NCBI GenBank assembly: GCA_946965045.2
Contig: OX337234.1
Span: 2,294,001-2,358,000 of the forward strand
Origin: Epithemia pelagica
Lineage: Eukaryota > Bacillariophyta > Bacillariophyceae > Surirellales > Surirellaceae
DNA length: 64,000 bases
Reading direction: 5' to 3'
The notes under the pieces were generated by a model. The model had not been told where the DNA came from. It worked only from the letters and a program-made list of their open reading frames with translations, and did no database searches. This document shows, in pieces, positions 9,611 to 20,347 of this stretch; the first letter of the stretch is position 1, and each line of letters opens with the position of its first letter. Made by a program: the position numbers and the translations under genes.

Positions 9611-10029
9611 AGACCTGTTCGGCTTTTTCTTGGCTTTTTTTTTTTGGCTTCAGCCAACCAAGAAAAGAACGCCTGGTGTGGGTCTGAAGCAGAACGAACA
9701 GATGGTCACGGCGCCCTGTAGTCTTGTCTCACATTTTAGTCGCTTGTGAATTCATCAAAGTTGGTCGCATTTGTAATCTCACAAAGCACCCCCATAGTTT
9801 TGTGGTTGCTATAGTAGACAGGGTAGTACTTGTTCCTTCTCTAATTCATCTCGAAGCAGACTACTGGGTTGTTGTGGGTTTCTTGGCCTCACTGATCCGT
9901 CTCAAGCAAGCAATGTCGATTAGATGAAGTCATCGGACTTGGCAGTGAAAAGGAAATGATGGAGAGGAAAACATCATTTAACTCAAGCTATGAATACTCC
10001 TATTCTGCAGGTTTCCAGAATAATTGAAT
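9611..10029. other. Intergenic spacer
   Basis: This 419 bp spacer lies upstream of the methyltransferase gene and downstream of the FNR gene, both on the minus strand. It contains a T11 run near 9638. No ORF with coding character or RNA gene is seen. Confidence 0.5.
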
Positions 10030-11745
10030 TTAGTATACCTCGACGTGCCACTGCTTCTTGGATTTCAACCCCTTCAACCAATCATCAAAGACAAGGCCCT
10101 TCTTTTCCGCAACTGCCTTCAACATGTCCAAGATTCCAGGCATCATTCCCTTCAGACCGCAAAAGTAAATATGAGCTCCATTCTCAAGTTTCTCGAAAAC
10201 TTCATCAGCATATTCTTCAACCTTGTCCTGAATGTACATCTTTCCACCCTTCGAATTGGTCTGTTCTCGCGAAAGCGCATAATCAAGTCGGAACTGCTCA
10301 GGATACTTTTCCTTGACTTCTTGCCACTCATCGTCGTAAAGGAGAGCATCAGAGTTAGCTACACCAAGGAACAACCATGCTTGTCCCTTGTAGGCTTCAG
10401 CGGCAGGAGTCTGTTCGACAAAAAGACGTCGAATGAAACCACGGTACGGCGCGATTCCTGTACCAGTGGCAACCATGATGTAATCAGTTTTGGGGTCCTC
10501 TTCAGGCAAAAGCATGACTTTTCCGGCGGGTCCCGTCATTACGACATCATCTCCAGGTTGGGTGTCACAGAGGAAATTGGAACAGATTCCCTTCTTGGCA
10601 GGGTCTTCTGCCTGCATTTCCGGGTCCCAGTACGTTGCGCGACGTACACAAAGGGATCCCGTCTTTCCAGACATATCGTCACCATACCGGGAGGACGCAA
10701 TCGAATAGAGACGAACAGAATGCGGCTTCCCATCTTTTTCGCGAACACCAGGAGGAATCACACCCCATGACTGACCCTCCCAATAAGGGAAGTCTCCTTT
10801 GTGGTCAATGATAATGTGGCACGTTTCCCCAGTCGCTTTGGGACCGACAATGCGCTTAGTGGACACAATCTTGCCTGTGAACGGTGCTTTGTTTTTGTAA
10901 ACATTTACAGGAACTGACGATTGATCCCAGTACGGATCGGCTTCCAAGAAATCTTGCTTCTTTTTTCCTTTGAAGAATTCAAGGCCGGTGAGGACAAACA
11001 GAGCAGCCAATGCAATAAGCCCTCCTTTACGACCCGCTAGAGTAATCGCGGACACAATGCCACCAGCAGCCACGACACCCGCAAAAATGGACGACAGAGC
11101 AACAAGAGTGGGCATTCCAAGTAGAAAGGCCCCCATGGCCCCCGTCCAAGCACCGGTTCCTGGAAGAGGGATTCCGACAAAAGCGGCAAGGGATGCCCAC
11201 TGACGTTCAAGTGATCCGATTCCCAAGTCCTTGGTCTTCTTCTCGGCTCGAGTCAAGATCGGGGACATGAGCTTTTTCAGGCTCTCATTGCGAAGCAACA
11301 GGAGAATGGGAAGGATGGGGGCCATGTTACCGAGTACACAAATGGGCAAAACAGTTGACAAAGGGAGTCCCATCCAAATACCTACTGGTACAGCTCCACG
11401 AAGCTCAACAACAGGAAGAGCTGAAATGATGGCCAACACACCCAAATCTGGGATACCAAAAGATCGAAAGAAGTTGGCAATCTTTTGACCAGTATGCAAT
11501 GTCTCTGGTACAGCTGCTGCCTTTCGAGCAGCGTGGGCTGCAGGGACGGTAGTCAGCTGAACAAGAAGCAAGGCCGCGACTCCCATAAGAGCTCTTGACG
11601 TGACCTGATCCACATGTAAGAGAAAATGTGAACAAATTTATTGACACTATGGTTTCTCAGTAGCTACGAGCTCGCAAAAACATACCTTTTTGAGCATCGA
11701 GCGTTTGGGGGTGGTGGCAATAGAGCTGTCGACGCTGCTAGGCAT
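10030..11745 (-). CDS. petH: Membrane-domain / ferredoxin-NADP+ reductase fusion (2 exons)
   Basis: CDS = complement(10030..11604, 11686..11745), 544 residues. Exon 1 encodes 20 residues (donor GTATGT, acceptor GGATCAG). The joined N terminus has a signal-like stretch ([16 protein letters not shown]) ending in AHA|ARK. Residues of about 50-225 form a hydrophobic, multi-helix domain ([25 protein letters not shown]) resembling the small multidrug export family (PF06695/COG2426). From about residue 245 it is a plant-type [22 protein letters not shown] (FAD), [13 protein letters not shown] (NADP), [12 protein letters not shown] and terminal HVEVY with the C-terminal Tyr. It should pass electrons from ferredoxin to NADP+. 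The fusion predicts a membrane-anchored reductase. The two parts are one uninterrupted exon, so the fusion is not a gene-model artefact. Confidence 0.93.
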
Positions 11746-12306
11746 GGCAGCCCTTTCACCAAGAGAAACCACATTTTGAATCTTTGGTTGGAACGGAAAA
11801 GGCGACTTCGGGAGTGCTCGAGTCAAACTGAGTATATAATATGTGGGAGCGACGAACCAACAGCAACGTCGAGTGTGAGATGACACCTTTTCAATGGTTG
11901 GAGTTGAAAGCCAGCTATGACATCACCAACCTTGGAATACTGAAAGCATTTGATGACACGGCGCAGAGTGCAACAAGTGCACCCGAGAAGAGTCTCCCGA
12001 AAGAAACCATGGTTTTTCTTCAGCAACCTTGCAGATGAAATAGATGATGTCCTCCCTCTCTCTCAAGGCTACTTGAAAGATCTGCAACTTGACGTGCCGA
12101 TTTGCGGCGGAGAAGGCTATATTCGTCGAGCGTTTTGCGTTTTGCTCAAACGTCAGTCACAGTCACCACGTGAGGTCGCGTTTATATTAGTCGCATATCA
12201 GTAGTCTTCCGCAGCAGAAAGATCATTGTCAGATGTCAGATCCAGTATCATTGCACCGAAGGTGACGAAGACCTTGCTGCTGCGAAATCTGAAACACAAC
12301 AATCTC
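11746..12306. other. Intergenic region, divergent promoters
   Basis: About 560 bp separate the FNR fusion (-) and the small membrane-protein gene (+). A TATATAAT stretch at about 11832-11839 lies close to the FNR start. No coding ORF is supported. Confidence 0.45.
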
Positions 12307-12855
12307 ATGATAAATAGGAACCTGATGATGAGATCCTTGGTGAGCATTACGCGAAGTTGGTCTCACGCGGGAAATGTTACGAAGGTATCTCAACGACGTT
12401 CTTTGACATACGTGACAACGGCAAGAGCGTCGACACTACCGCGATGTAACGTTCGCCGACGCAATGCCTTGCGGCATTCAACTGTCAGCACCCCAAATGC
12501 TTCTTCGACAGTTTCGACTGATGGATCTGTGAAACTTCCCTATGGATTGCGGCGGGTGGATTATTCCAAAGGCCCTGGTCGTACGTGGCCACTTCCTCCT
12601 GACCCACCTGACACGAGATCTTCGTTTATCAAAGTCCTTCCCTACCTCCAACTTGGCATTTTCATCTTTCTTTGTGGCGTTGTTTACGTTCAATGGGACG
12701 AAAGCGTCTTGGACTATTGGAGGGCTGTCGAGAGAGGAGACGTACCAATCGACGGCGTGGATGATGATGACGACGAAGACGATGATCTCTTGGATGATAA
12801 TGAAGATGAGTGGGAGGAAGTGGGGGAAAAAGACAACAACTATCGACAGAACTGA
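12307..12855 (+). CDS. Hypothetical single-pass membrane protein with acidic tail
   Basis: The predicted product has 182 residues from the first in-frame ATG; a second start at 12325 (MMRSLVSITRSW) is possible. The first ~85 residues are rich in Arg, Ser and Thr and poor in acidic residues, like a mitochondrial presequence. A proline-rich linker (WPLPPDPPD) leads to one membrane span (VLPYLQLGIFIFLCGVVYVQW, about residues 122-142). The C terminus ends in a run of Asp and Glu. I do not recognise the family. The layout (presequence, one helix, charged tail) recalls small mitochondrial inner-membrane assembly factors, but nothing specific supports that. Confidence 0.6.
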   Translation: MINRNLMMRSLVSITRSWSHAGNVTKVSQRRSLTYVTTARASTLPRCNVRRRNALRHSTVSTPNASSTVSTDGSVKLPYGLRRVDYSKGPGRTWPLPPDPPDTRSSFIKVLPYLQLGIFIFLCGVVYVQWDESVLDYWRAVERGDVPIDGVDDDDDEDDDLLDDNEDEWEEVGEKDNNYRQN

Positions 12856-13080
12856 CCAATGCGGCTACGTAAAAGTGGAATCTATTCTTGGTTGTATTAT
12901 AAATATAAATGTTGGATGTTGGTGCAGAAAACATGCGCCCACACAATTGCAAAACGTGTTGGCTCAGCTTACATGTAGTCAATTCAAATCCTGTTCATAG
13001 CCCCTGCTTCCAGGCGAGCAACCCTGTATCCTCGGTTCCGAAAGTGATCTTCACTTCCATCTTGCAAGGTTTCATCGCCA

Positions 13081-14041
13081 TTACTCGCCTTCACTAGCGC
13101 TACTTGACATTGGCTCCTCACTCAGATTGTTAGCAAGTTGAGTCATAACATACGCCAATTGTTCCTGACGAGCCAAGTGGTTCATCGATTTTGTCACTTC
13201 TTTGCCCATGCGGAGACACTGCGCATAGTAGAGCTGTCCTGTGCCCGGTTGCTCCCAGAGCTTTTCTAGCCAGACGTATGCTATGGGAAGCAAAACCACG
13301 TTGGCACGTCCATCGTCAAAAATTTCACACGAAAGAACTTGTACCAATGTCGCTGGGGTTGTAGGTGCGAGGGGACCTCTGTTGGCGTGAATGAAGACTG
13401 CCGAATCCCCCACAATGCGACCGCCACGTTTAGCTTCCTCTGGTTGATGCTTCATCACTTCCGCAATCAATACACGGTATCGAGGCTCAAAAAAATGTAA
13501 GGAATATGGTTGTCCCAAGGCCACTACAGTCATGTGAAATGAAAAAGGAGAAGTTAGAATATGCAACACCAGAAGACGAATCCAAAACTGATGCTAAAGA
13601 TTTCCGAAGCTTACCTTGGCCACACATATAAAAGACAGGACCAACGAAGCGCAGATGATTCTTCACAATATCACGGTACATGTCCTTATACTTTGAAAAC
13701 TGTTTTCGATCGTAAGCCATCTTGACCAAGTTTGATGCTGCTTTGACATCTTCGCATTGGGTGAGTGGAGAATCGATCATCCTATGGAGAGCTCGCTTCC
13801 ACAAGAAAGGTTCTGCGATGATTTGTCGAACAATGGCATCCTTCCAATAGTGTTCCGTGTCACAAAGTTCTCGAAATTTACGTGATACTTGGGGTAACGT
13901 ATGTGTCAAGGACGATTTCGGCAAAGTGATGTTCCGACTTTCAAAAGGTGCATCGGCAACGAAGCTTAGCACCGTCATTTTTAGATCGTCGTGCAAATAG
14001 TTGAACAACGAGAATGATTCACACCGGGAGTTCGTCGACAT
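13081..14041 (-). CDS. F-box-like / LON substrate-binding domain protein (2 exons)
   Basis: CDS = complement(13081..13523, 13615..14041), 289 residues. The intron (13524-13614) has donor GTAAGC and acceptor GACTGTAG, joined in phase 1. The N-terminal ~100 residues look like an F-box (LHDDLKMTVLSFV, then QVSRKFRELCDTEHYWKDAI). The second exon opens with HFFEPRYRVLIAEVM, the signature of the LON N-terminal (substrate-recognition) domain, and continues as beta-rich sequence (VGDSAVFIHANRG, VQVLSCEIFDDGRANVV). No AAA+ or peptidase part is present, so it is not a Lon protease. It may be a substrate receptor of an SCF-type ubiquitin ligase; that is inference from domains. Confidence 0.8.
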
Positions 14042-14859
14042 GGTGTGTGTTAATGGCGAAATATTCGTTCAGGACGTTCGAGTTTGATAGAATAGATTGG
14101 ACTGTTTCCATGCAAATGAAGAGAGACGTACGACAAAATGTTGATGTGTAATGTTGTGAGAAATGATCGCTTTGGGTTTCATATTCGCCATTTGACCATG
14201 ATTGTTTTGGTTCTTGGTGTTGGTGTTGGTGTCTTGTGTCTTGGGGTTGGCACTACGTGGTAACGCGTGACGGTGTTTTCTGGTGCGGAGATTCGCCTAC
14301 TCAACTGTGCAGTTTAAAGTACAGATCTTCGTCCCCCACGTTGCACGCCCTGTTTCTTCCGATTCCAACACGTTCGTTTGGGGGTACAGTAAACCCCGAT
14401 TTTGTACTTTAGTAGTATTTTTCACTTCTCTCGAAGCATCATAACCTATTAAGGGCTGGTCATTGCACGTTTTATTTTTCACTAGGGTTAAAGTTATGAA
14501 TTGGAAAATCACCACCGCACCATGACGCTCTGTTTTTGATGCCGCCGTTCATAGATCAAGACTCTGATAGAGGTCGAAGCCTCTTGAGTGTCGAAACAAG
14601 TAAGCATTAAATACGATGTGTGAGTTTCGTGCGAAAAATTGAAGGATTGGTAGAGATGAAGTCATTCATCGGAGATGCTATGTGTTTTTTTGCCATTTTG
14701 CTTGTGTTGCTCCGTTTACATTGTTATTTGTCTATTTCACTTTCTCACAACCTGGTACTTCTTCATTTGTAATCAAAGCGATATGGAGTGCTGGTGTAGT
14801 GGGGAATACAGCTTTAGATAGCTTACCACTCAAAAACAGCTCTGTTTGGCACGATGGCA
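14042..14859. other. Intergenic region
   Basis: About 800 bp without a supported gene. It contains a T/G-rich imperfect repeat (units of TTGGTG, 14211-14245) just upstream of the F-box/LON gene. No RNA gene was recognised. Confidence 0.4.
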
Positions 14860-15690
14860 AACAACAATCAACGAACAAACGAGGAAACAGAGGCTGTTTT
14901 GGCTGGTGTAGAGCACTGGTAAGCCTACATTCTATGGTTTATTCTTTGCATAGTATCTGTGTCGAACTCTCATCCCTTTTTTTCCAGGACGACTGCCCTG
15001 GAGACAACAAGCCAGAATACAACAACAACCACAACAATTGAGACAAACCCAGTCGAAGCACTCCTTCTCCACAGTCCATGTCGACCGTTCCTAGTAATTC
15101 CTCGATACAAAGGGAAACAGTACCGGTTTTTATTTTTGCCCTGTACTGCGAACTGCGATGGAAGCCGCGGATGCAAACTCGAACACTACGGGCGGATCAA
15201 AATCATCCTCTCACCAACCACTGCTGTCGCCTCCATTGTGCTTTTCCGATGCACAATGCACTGTCATGTGATTTCGTGGAGGATTTCTATGCCATGATTG
15301 GGCCCCAGTACATTTCCAAATCTGTGGAGCGGAGATTCGAAGTCGTTGGCAAACCTATGCAACACACTCCCCTGACTCGCGCCCTACTACCTAGAACGAG
15401 TCAAGGAACGAGCTCGCTTGTTGGTGTCGCCTCACGTGAAGACGCGTCCTGTGGTCAACAATGCGGCATCCTTATTGGATCCGAAACGCCTCGAGTTTTA
15501 TCAAGCCACGACATTGTTGGCCAACGCAACTCGATTTATGTCGTGGATGATTTTGACTGGTTTGGTGTGGGCTACGCAGTGTGGGTCGAACCACTCCTTC
15601 TCCACAGTCCATGTTGACCGTGCTGACCGTTCAGGGATGACAACACTCCACCTCTTCTGCCTGGACGACTTTAGATTTTGAAATCCACTC
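14850..15690 (+). pseudogene. Probable decayed gene (frameshifted membrane-protein fragments)
   Basis: Coding-like pieces lie in different frames. One is a short first exon starting at an ATG near 14854 (MANNNQRTNEETEAVLAG) with a good donor (GTAAGC) and acceptor (TTTTTCCAG, near 14989). A second is a piece from ATG 15159 (MEAADANSNTTGGS) that hits TGA. The third is DFYAMIGPQYISKSVERRF (about 15286 onward) in the next frame. The last, LERVKERARLLVSPHVKTRP (about 15390-15570), ends in a hydrophobic helix (FMSWMILTGLVWAT) in a third frame. No single splice pattern I tried joins them. Direct repeats of 36 bp (15052-15087 and 15585-15620, two mismatches) bracket the block. It is either a pseudogene or a gene with splicing I cannot resolve; the family is not recognised. 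Confidence 0.35.
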
Positions 15691-16665
15691 ACTCACAGTC
15701 ATCCCCATTATCAGGCACAACACACAACCTGTCCATACCCACCACCGATGACCCATCCATTGGTGTACGGCATTGTGGAAGTACACACAACAACGTTGGG
15801 ACAACGCAATCCCTATGGCGCACGATGCAGTGCATATCAATCGCTAGTCTACTAGGTAGTATGAAGAGGCTATCGCATTAAAATCTAAGCACATACTCAT
15901 GATCTGGATCATCGATCATCGTCTTCTGTTGTCTTCTACTAGAGAGAGCTACGTAGGAGTAGGAGTATTTCGATTCTCATGAGATAGCACAAATCCGACA
16001 GTGTCGAAAGCCGACAGCGATGATCATGATCGGAGTTGTTGGAGGCTACTACTTGAGCGGAAGATGGCAAAAACAGTGCAATCGCGAACACTTTCGAGGA
16101 GATTATGGACGACTATCATCTGAATACAGCTGTGCAAAGTGTTCGCGATTGGAGAACTACATCCCGCGGTATCACCAATCACCATCGTCGATAGATGCAA
16201 ATCAGACGAGTTCAGCACTTCAAAAAATGCGACGAACAGAGGAGGGTCGGCCGGCGAAGCCCTACAACCTAGCTAGAGACCAAGACTAAGTGCATACTGT
16301 ACCCATAATATTACAATACAAAATCGGCTCCGAAGCGAACGTGCAACTTCCACAGACATTGTATGGATGGTCACGCGTGCAGTATTTTGTATTGTACGAG
16401 TACCAGTTACCAGTACAGTTAAATTTCAACCGTCAACCAATTTCATGTCAGAACAGTGCCACATCTATTCGGTTGACGAAATTACCAAGACCAAAACGTC
16501 ATCGGCCTTTCTTCAGACGCACCTTCTTATGAGCGATTGTTCTGCGGCTGATAGTTGTGTGGTGCCGCCAAAAAACTTTGTTGGGGCGTTCCATGGCCAT
16601 CTTTCGAAATCAAAGACTGTTGCAACTGTTATCAGGAGTCAGGAGTGAGTGGAGAGAAGCAAGCC
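15691..16665. other. Intergenic region with a 15-bp inverted repeat
   Basis: No supported gene. It holds a perfect 15-bp inverted repeat (AATCGCGAACACTTT at 16080-16094 and its complement at 16136-16150). The remainder is the upstream region of the Pam18 gene. Confidence 0.4.
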
Positions 16666-17379
16666 ATGGCGTCAGTTTTCACACTCTCCCGTCGTCTAGC
16701 CCAGAATTCAAGAGCATATGGCTTCAACTGGAAGAGAGGGGTGGATCTTCGCTTTCACAGACTCAACCAGGAAATGCCCATTCATACGTTTGCGAGCCGT
16801 TCCCCGTTTGATGACGACAGAAAAGAGAGGCATCGAAAATCCGCGCACTCACGTATACAAGTGTCGGAATATCATATGTCTACAGCTGATGGAAGGGCGG
16901 CAACGATCATACTCGGATTTGGGGCTCTGGCTGCAGTTTCCTACGCAGGAGCACAAGGAGTCAAGGCTTACCAGTCGTTCAAGTCCAGTATGGCGGAAGC
17001 CACTACTGAAGAAAAGAGCACGAAGGACGACATGGAGACAGAACATAAAGAAGAAGTCAAAGATGATGCATCTAGTCAAGAAGAAGAGAATCAATCGTCT
17101 TCATCTGCTACGGGGTCTTCAGCTGACAAGAGAGAGAATGTTTTCAAGGAATGGTTTGGTGTTGGCGTTGGATCGAAGTACTATGAAGGCGGATTCGAAG
17201 ATACCATGACTCGTAGAGAAGCTGCGCTGATTTTAGGAGTGCGCGAGTCCAGTTCAGCGGCGCGCATCAAAGAGGCCCACCGTAAATTGCTCATTTTGAA
17301 TCATCCAGATACAGGTGGATCAACTTACATGTCCGGGAAGATTAATGAGGCGAAAGAGCTTTTGATGAAAGGGAAGTGA
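16666..17379 (+). CDS. PAM18: Mitochondrial import motor J-protein Pam18/Tim14
   Basis: The predicted product has 237 residues from ATG 16666. The C-terminal ~65 residues are a J domain of the Pam18/DNAJC19 type: [18 protein letters not shown], then [17 protein letters not shown] with the HPD motif needed to stimulate mtHsp70. The ending is [13 protein letters not shown], as in Tim14. An Arg-rich presequence and one membrane helix ([21 protein letters not shown], about residues 82-102) fit the inner membrane with the J domain in the matrix. Pam18 is normally about 110-170 residues. The extra length here is a presequence plus an acidic, Ser-rich linker of ~65 residues between helix and J domain (EEKSTKDD to ADKREN). 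Confidence 0.9.
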   Translation: MASVFTLSRRLAQNSRAYGFNWKRGVDLRFHRLNQEMPIHTFASRSPFDDDRKERHRKSAHSRIQVSEYHMSTADGRAATIILGFGALAAVSYAGAQGVKAYQSFKSSMAEATTEEKSTKDDMETEHKEEVKDDASSQEEENQSSSSATGSSADKRENVFKEWFGVGVGSKYYEGGFEDTMTRREAALILGVRESSSAARIKEAHRKLLILNHPDTGGSTYMSGKINEAKELLMKGK

Positions 17380-18036
17380 TGCAGCGCTTGGGCGTCCTCT
17401 GAGTAGATCCACCGTCTTTGTTCAAAAGCTGGGACCTGACTGAATTCTTGTTGCGATCAAAGGCTCGTGTCATTGCCGTTTTGTCGCGAAAAGCAAAAGA
17501 TATTCTATCCTTGCCCCGCAAAACGTTCCGAGGAGATGCTTACAAAACACATCGATAGTTGGACTCATCGGAGTGAAGGTACTCCTAGGTTTGTCATTTT
17601 TAGACCCCATCTCCTGTACCTATACTACCCAGGACTACCTACAGTGAAGTAGAGGAGTTAGTACTCCTATTCTATCGACTTGATCACGGGCGACGACCAG
17701 ACGATATCATATATCCTTTTCCTCTGTTGAGACTTGAGACACAAAAACAGATGTGCATGAATACTGAGCAGTCAACGTCTCTTGAGAATGGAGATATTAT
17801 TCCAAATTATTCATTTTAGTAGCGATGAGGAGTGTGTGAAGGTTGATGTCTCCCTTTGTCCATATCGTTCATGTTGATGGATTTGGGCTTCATTTGAGAA
17901 AACAAATCCAACACAAAACGAGAGAACGAAACGCAAGAAGCGTTGCATCTGCTTCCATCAGGCCCATCCATAAGGCGAAAGCGAAACACCGTTGATCAAA
18001 TCTTCATCTTTCGAGGGGCGGATATAACGGAATAAG
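17380..18036. other. Intergenic region
   Basis: About 650 bp with no convincing ORF. It contains the palindrome GGAGTTAGTACTCC at 17654-17667. The segment next to 18037 should hold the promoter of the plastid NTF2-like gene. Confidence 0.4.
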
Positions 18037-19321
18037 ATGAGGTTCTGTACATTTCCCTTTTTCGCTGCGTTAATGGCGTTGCGACCGTCAACGTGCGGTA
18101 GTTTCTCCTTGCCACGAGGCTTTAAATTACGATCTCCAACGGTGGCTCTGCATGCAACCCACGAAGTTGCTGATGATGAATCAGATGCTTACACACACTT
18201 ATCCGAGTTTCTGGCTCATTTCAAACCCACACGAGAGATTCGAAGGATGCCACTGTCTAAGCTAGCACAATGGCTTGACGACGATTTGAGCGAAACACAA
18301 TGGTTCGTCACAGGAGATGTTCGTCCAGAATACTTTTGTGAGGACTTCCTGCATGGTAACCCCAAGACCAAGTTGTCGACGCTAGAGGAGTACGTTTCAA
18401 TGGTTCAGTCTGTATTTGATCAGGAAGCATCCAAAGCCGAAATTGTGTCCACAGATGTTGATCCCAGCCAGTTCAACACTATCACTTGTACATGGCGAGT
18501 CTCAGGAAAAGTTAATGTTCTTCTGTGGAGTGTGGATTTCAAATCATTCATTGTTTACTCCGACTTCTACATCAACGCAACGAATGGACTCATTCAAAGA
18601 CAAGAAGATCGCCTGGATATTCCTCTCTGGGATATTGTGTTGAGTTCGATTTTTCCTTTCTTGAATGGATTTGTCACAGCTCCAGAGGCCCCAGCTTTAA
18701 TTCCTCGTATTCGGACAATATCGAAGAACAAGGTTTTGCCCGTCGAGGCCTGGGTGGCTAGAGCAGGTATTTGGGGGTATCTTTTGCCAGTCCGATCTCG
18801 ACGACTGTTTCTTAATGGCACTGGCAGAATGGGAAGAGGAAGATCTTGATGATCTCGAGGCAGACGTGGTGGAAGTGGAAGGTATCTCTGGTCCCGCGGA
18901 ACTCCTACCATATGGTGATTTTGGGACAGATCACGATGACGTGACAGGAACGCGCCAAGTTACCAAAGAGGAAGCTGATTTGATGATCCAGCACGATCAG
19001 CTACATTCTTTTTCAAACGGTTTTGTGGATTCATTCGATCACATAAGGTCGGATGATCTTCTTTGGCACACCGTGGTGACTTCTGCCTCTGAACCAACAG
19101 ATTCAAGGATTCGGGCAGTCCTTGATGATGGTACCCCAGTACCAGCTATTCGGGCTCCTAGTCTGCTGGACAAGGCCAGGCTTTATATTCCTGATCGAGC
19201 AGAAACTCGTGCAAACCTCAACGAAGCCTCACGCCGGACGTTGGACAGAAGAGCCTCCAGATATTATTTCGTTGAAGGTTCCGATGAAGAGGTGGAGAAA
19301 ATAGGGGAGTTATCTCCATAG
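18037..19321 (+). CDS. Plastid-targeted NTF2-like (DUF2358-type) protein, 2 exons
   Basis: Best model: join(18037..18766, 18828..19321), 407 residues. The 61-nt intron has donor GTATTT and acceptor CTGGCAG, joined in phase 1 (...WVARA|EWEEEDLDD). Without it, the first frame stops at 18847 and the acidic second half would be orphaned. The N terminus is a signal peptide ending GS|FSLP, a plastid-type site. Residues of about 60-200 resemble the SnoaL/NTF2-like fold found in plastid DUF2358 proteins (FVTGDVRPEYFCEDFLHGNP, TWRVSGKVNVLLW, YSDFYINATNGLIQRQEDRL). The second half is acidic and probably flexible. No catalytic function is known to me. The intron choice is inference. Confidence 0.65.
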
Positions 19322-19708
19322 CTTTATATGTAAACAGACGTCTAATTCGAAGGATACATGCAGGCAAGAGTCTCCATCAAAATACATAAAGCTGGTATTC
19401 CTTCGAGCTGTTGGTACTAGAATTTTTTCCCAGTTTATGACTCATATGTTATACACAGCTTGCTTTTTTATGCCCATTTCTATGTGGAATCTATCGCGAA
19501 AATGGATTCTAATGTTCCAATGGAGATAAGCTCTAGCATACTTGAAAGACTCCTATAAGATTCTTTATCTAACAGTAGAAAGGGAGTATATCGGAAGCTG
19601 GTAAGAACCAGGGTAACCAAAACTTTTTGCCGCCTATGTTTGTTGAATCATTTTGCCCGTCGTTCTTGGAAAATGTGTTGAAGAGAGTTTGTCTCGATTC
19701 TGGTTATG
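19322..19708. other. Intergenic region between convergent genes
   Basis: About 390 bp between the 3' ends of the NTF2-like gene (+) and the Ubc13 gene (-). A/T-rich, as expected for two 3' UTRs. No ORF or RNA gene seen. Confidence 0.4.
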
Positions 19709-20347
19709 TTAACCAGATTTAGCAGCAGCTGCTGCCGGTGTTGCGGTCCCTGCTTTCATGGCAAAGCTTTCAGTAAATTCTTTTGCCCGTCGGATTGCTT
19801 CCGGCTCATTCGTCTTCCAAAGTTCAGCTACGTTGTTATCCAGAGGGTCATCTGGGTTGGGGGCACTCAAAAGAGCTTGAATACTGAGCAAGACCGTTCG
19901 GATCTGAAGGGCCGGACTCCATTTGTCTTTCAGAATGTCTAAGCAGATTCGTCCCAATTTGTCCACATTGGGATGGTATATTTTGGTCAAGAAACGAACT
20001 TTTGGTGGTGCCATTGGGTAATCCGAAGGAAGAAAAAGTTCCAGCTGAAAGACTCCCTTTTCATATGGACTGTCAGTTGGTCCTTCTATCGCCACGGCAA
20101 AGTATCGCAAATTGTCCTGATATGGCGTTGCACTGATGCCTTGTACCGGCTCCGCAATGAGTCGTTGCGTCTCCTGCAGAAGGAAGGAAGCGTAAAACAT
20201 GGAGAGGTGAGCAGAAAGAACAAAGAATCCTCTACCATGGGATAGCAACCACAGATGCCTTGGAAAAGAAAACAAGGGCTGTTGAGAAACAACGATTACA
20301 TGGCGTACCTTGACAATACGTCTTGGCAATTGTGAACTATCCGACAT
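19709..20347 (-). CDS. UBC13: Ubiquitin-conjugating enzyme E2, Ubc13/UBE2N type (2 exons)
   Basis: CDS = complement(19709..20173, 20309..20347), 167 residues. The 13-residue first exon is split off by an intron with donor GTACGC and acceptor CCTGCAG. The joined start [16 protein letters not shown] closely matches the UBE2N N terminus. The UBC fold follows: [20 protein letters not shown], then [21 protein letters not shown] with the catalytic Cys, then [15 protein letters not shown]. Ubc13 normally pairs with Mms2/Uev1 to build Lys63-linked chains in DNA damage tolerance. The C terminus carries an extra Ala-rich tail beyond the ~152-residue core. Confidence 0.95.
   Translation of the reverse strand: MSDSSQLPRRIVKVRHVIVVSQQPLFSFPRHLWLLSHGRGFFVLSAHLSMFYASFLLQETQRLIAEPVQGISATPYQDNLRYFAVAIEGPTDSPYEKGVFQLELFLPSDYPMAPPKVRFLTKIYHPNVDKLGRICLDILKDKWSPALQIRTVLLSIQALLSAPNPDDPLDNNVAELWKTNEPEAIRRAKEFTESFAMKAGTATPAAAAAKSG

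Noticed and set aside
10024-10770. Plus-strand 248-codon frame opposite the FNR fusion
   Set aside because: Shadow of the conserved FNR frame.
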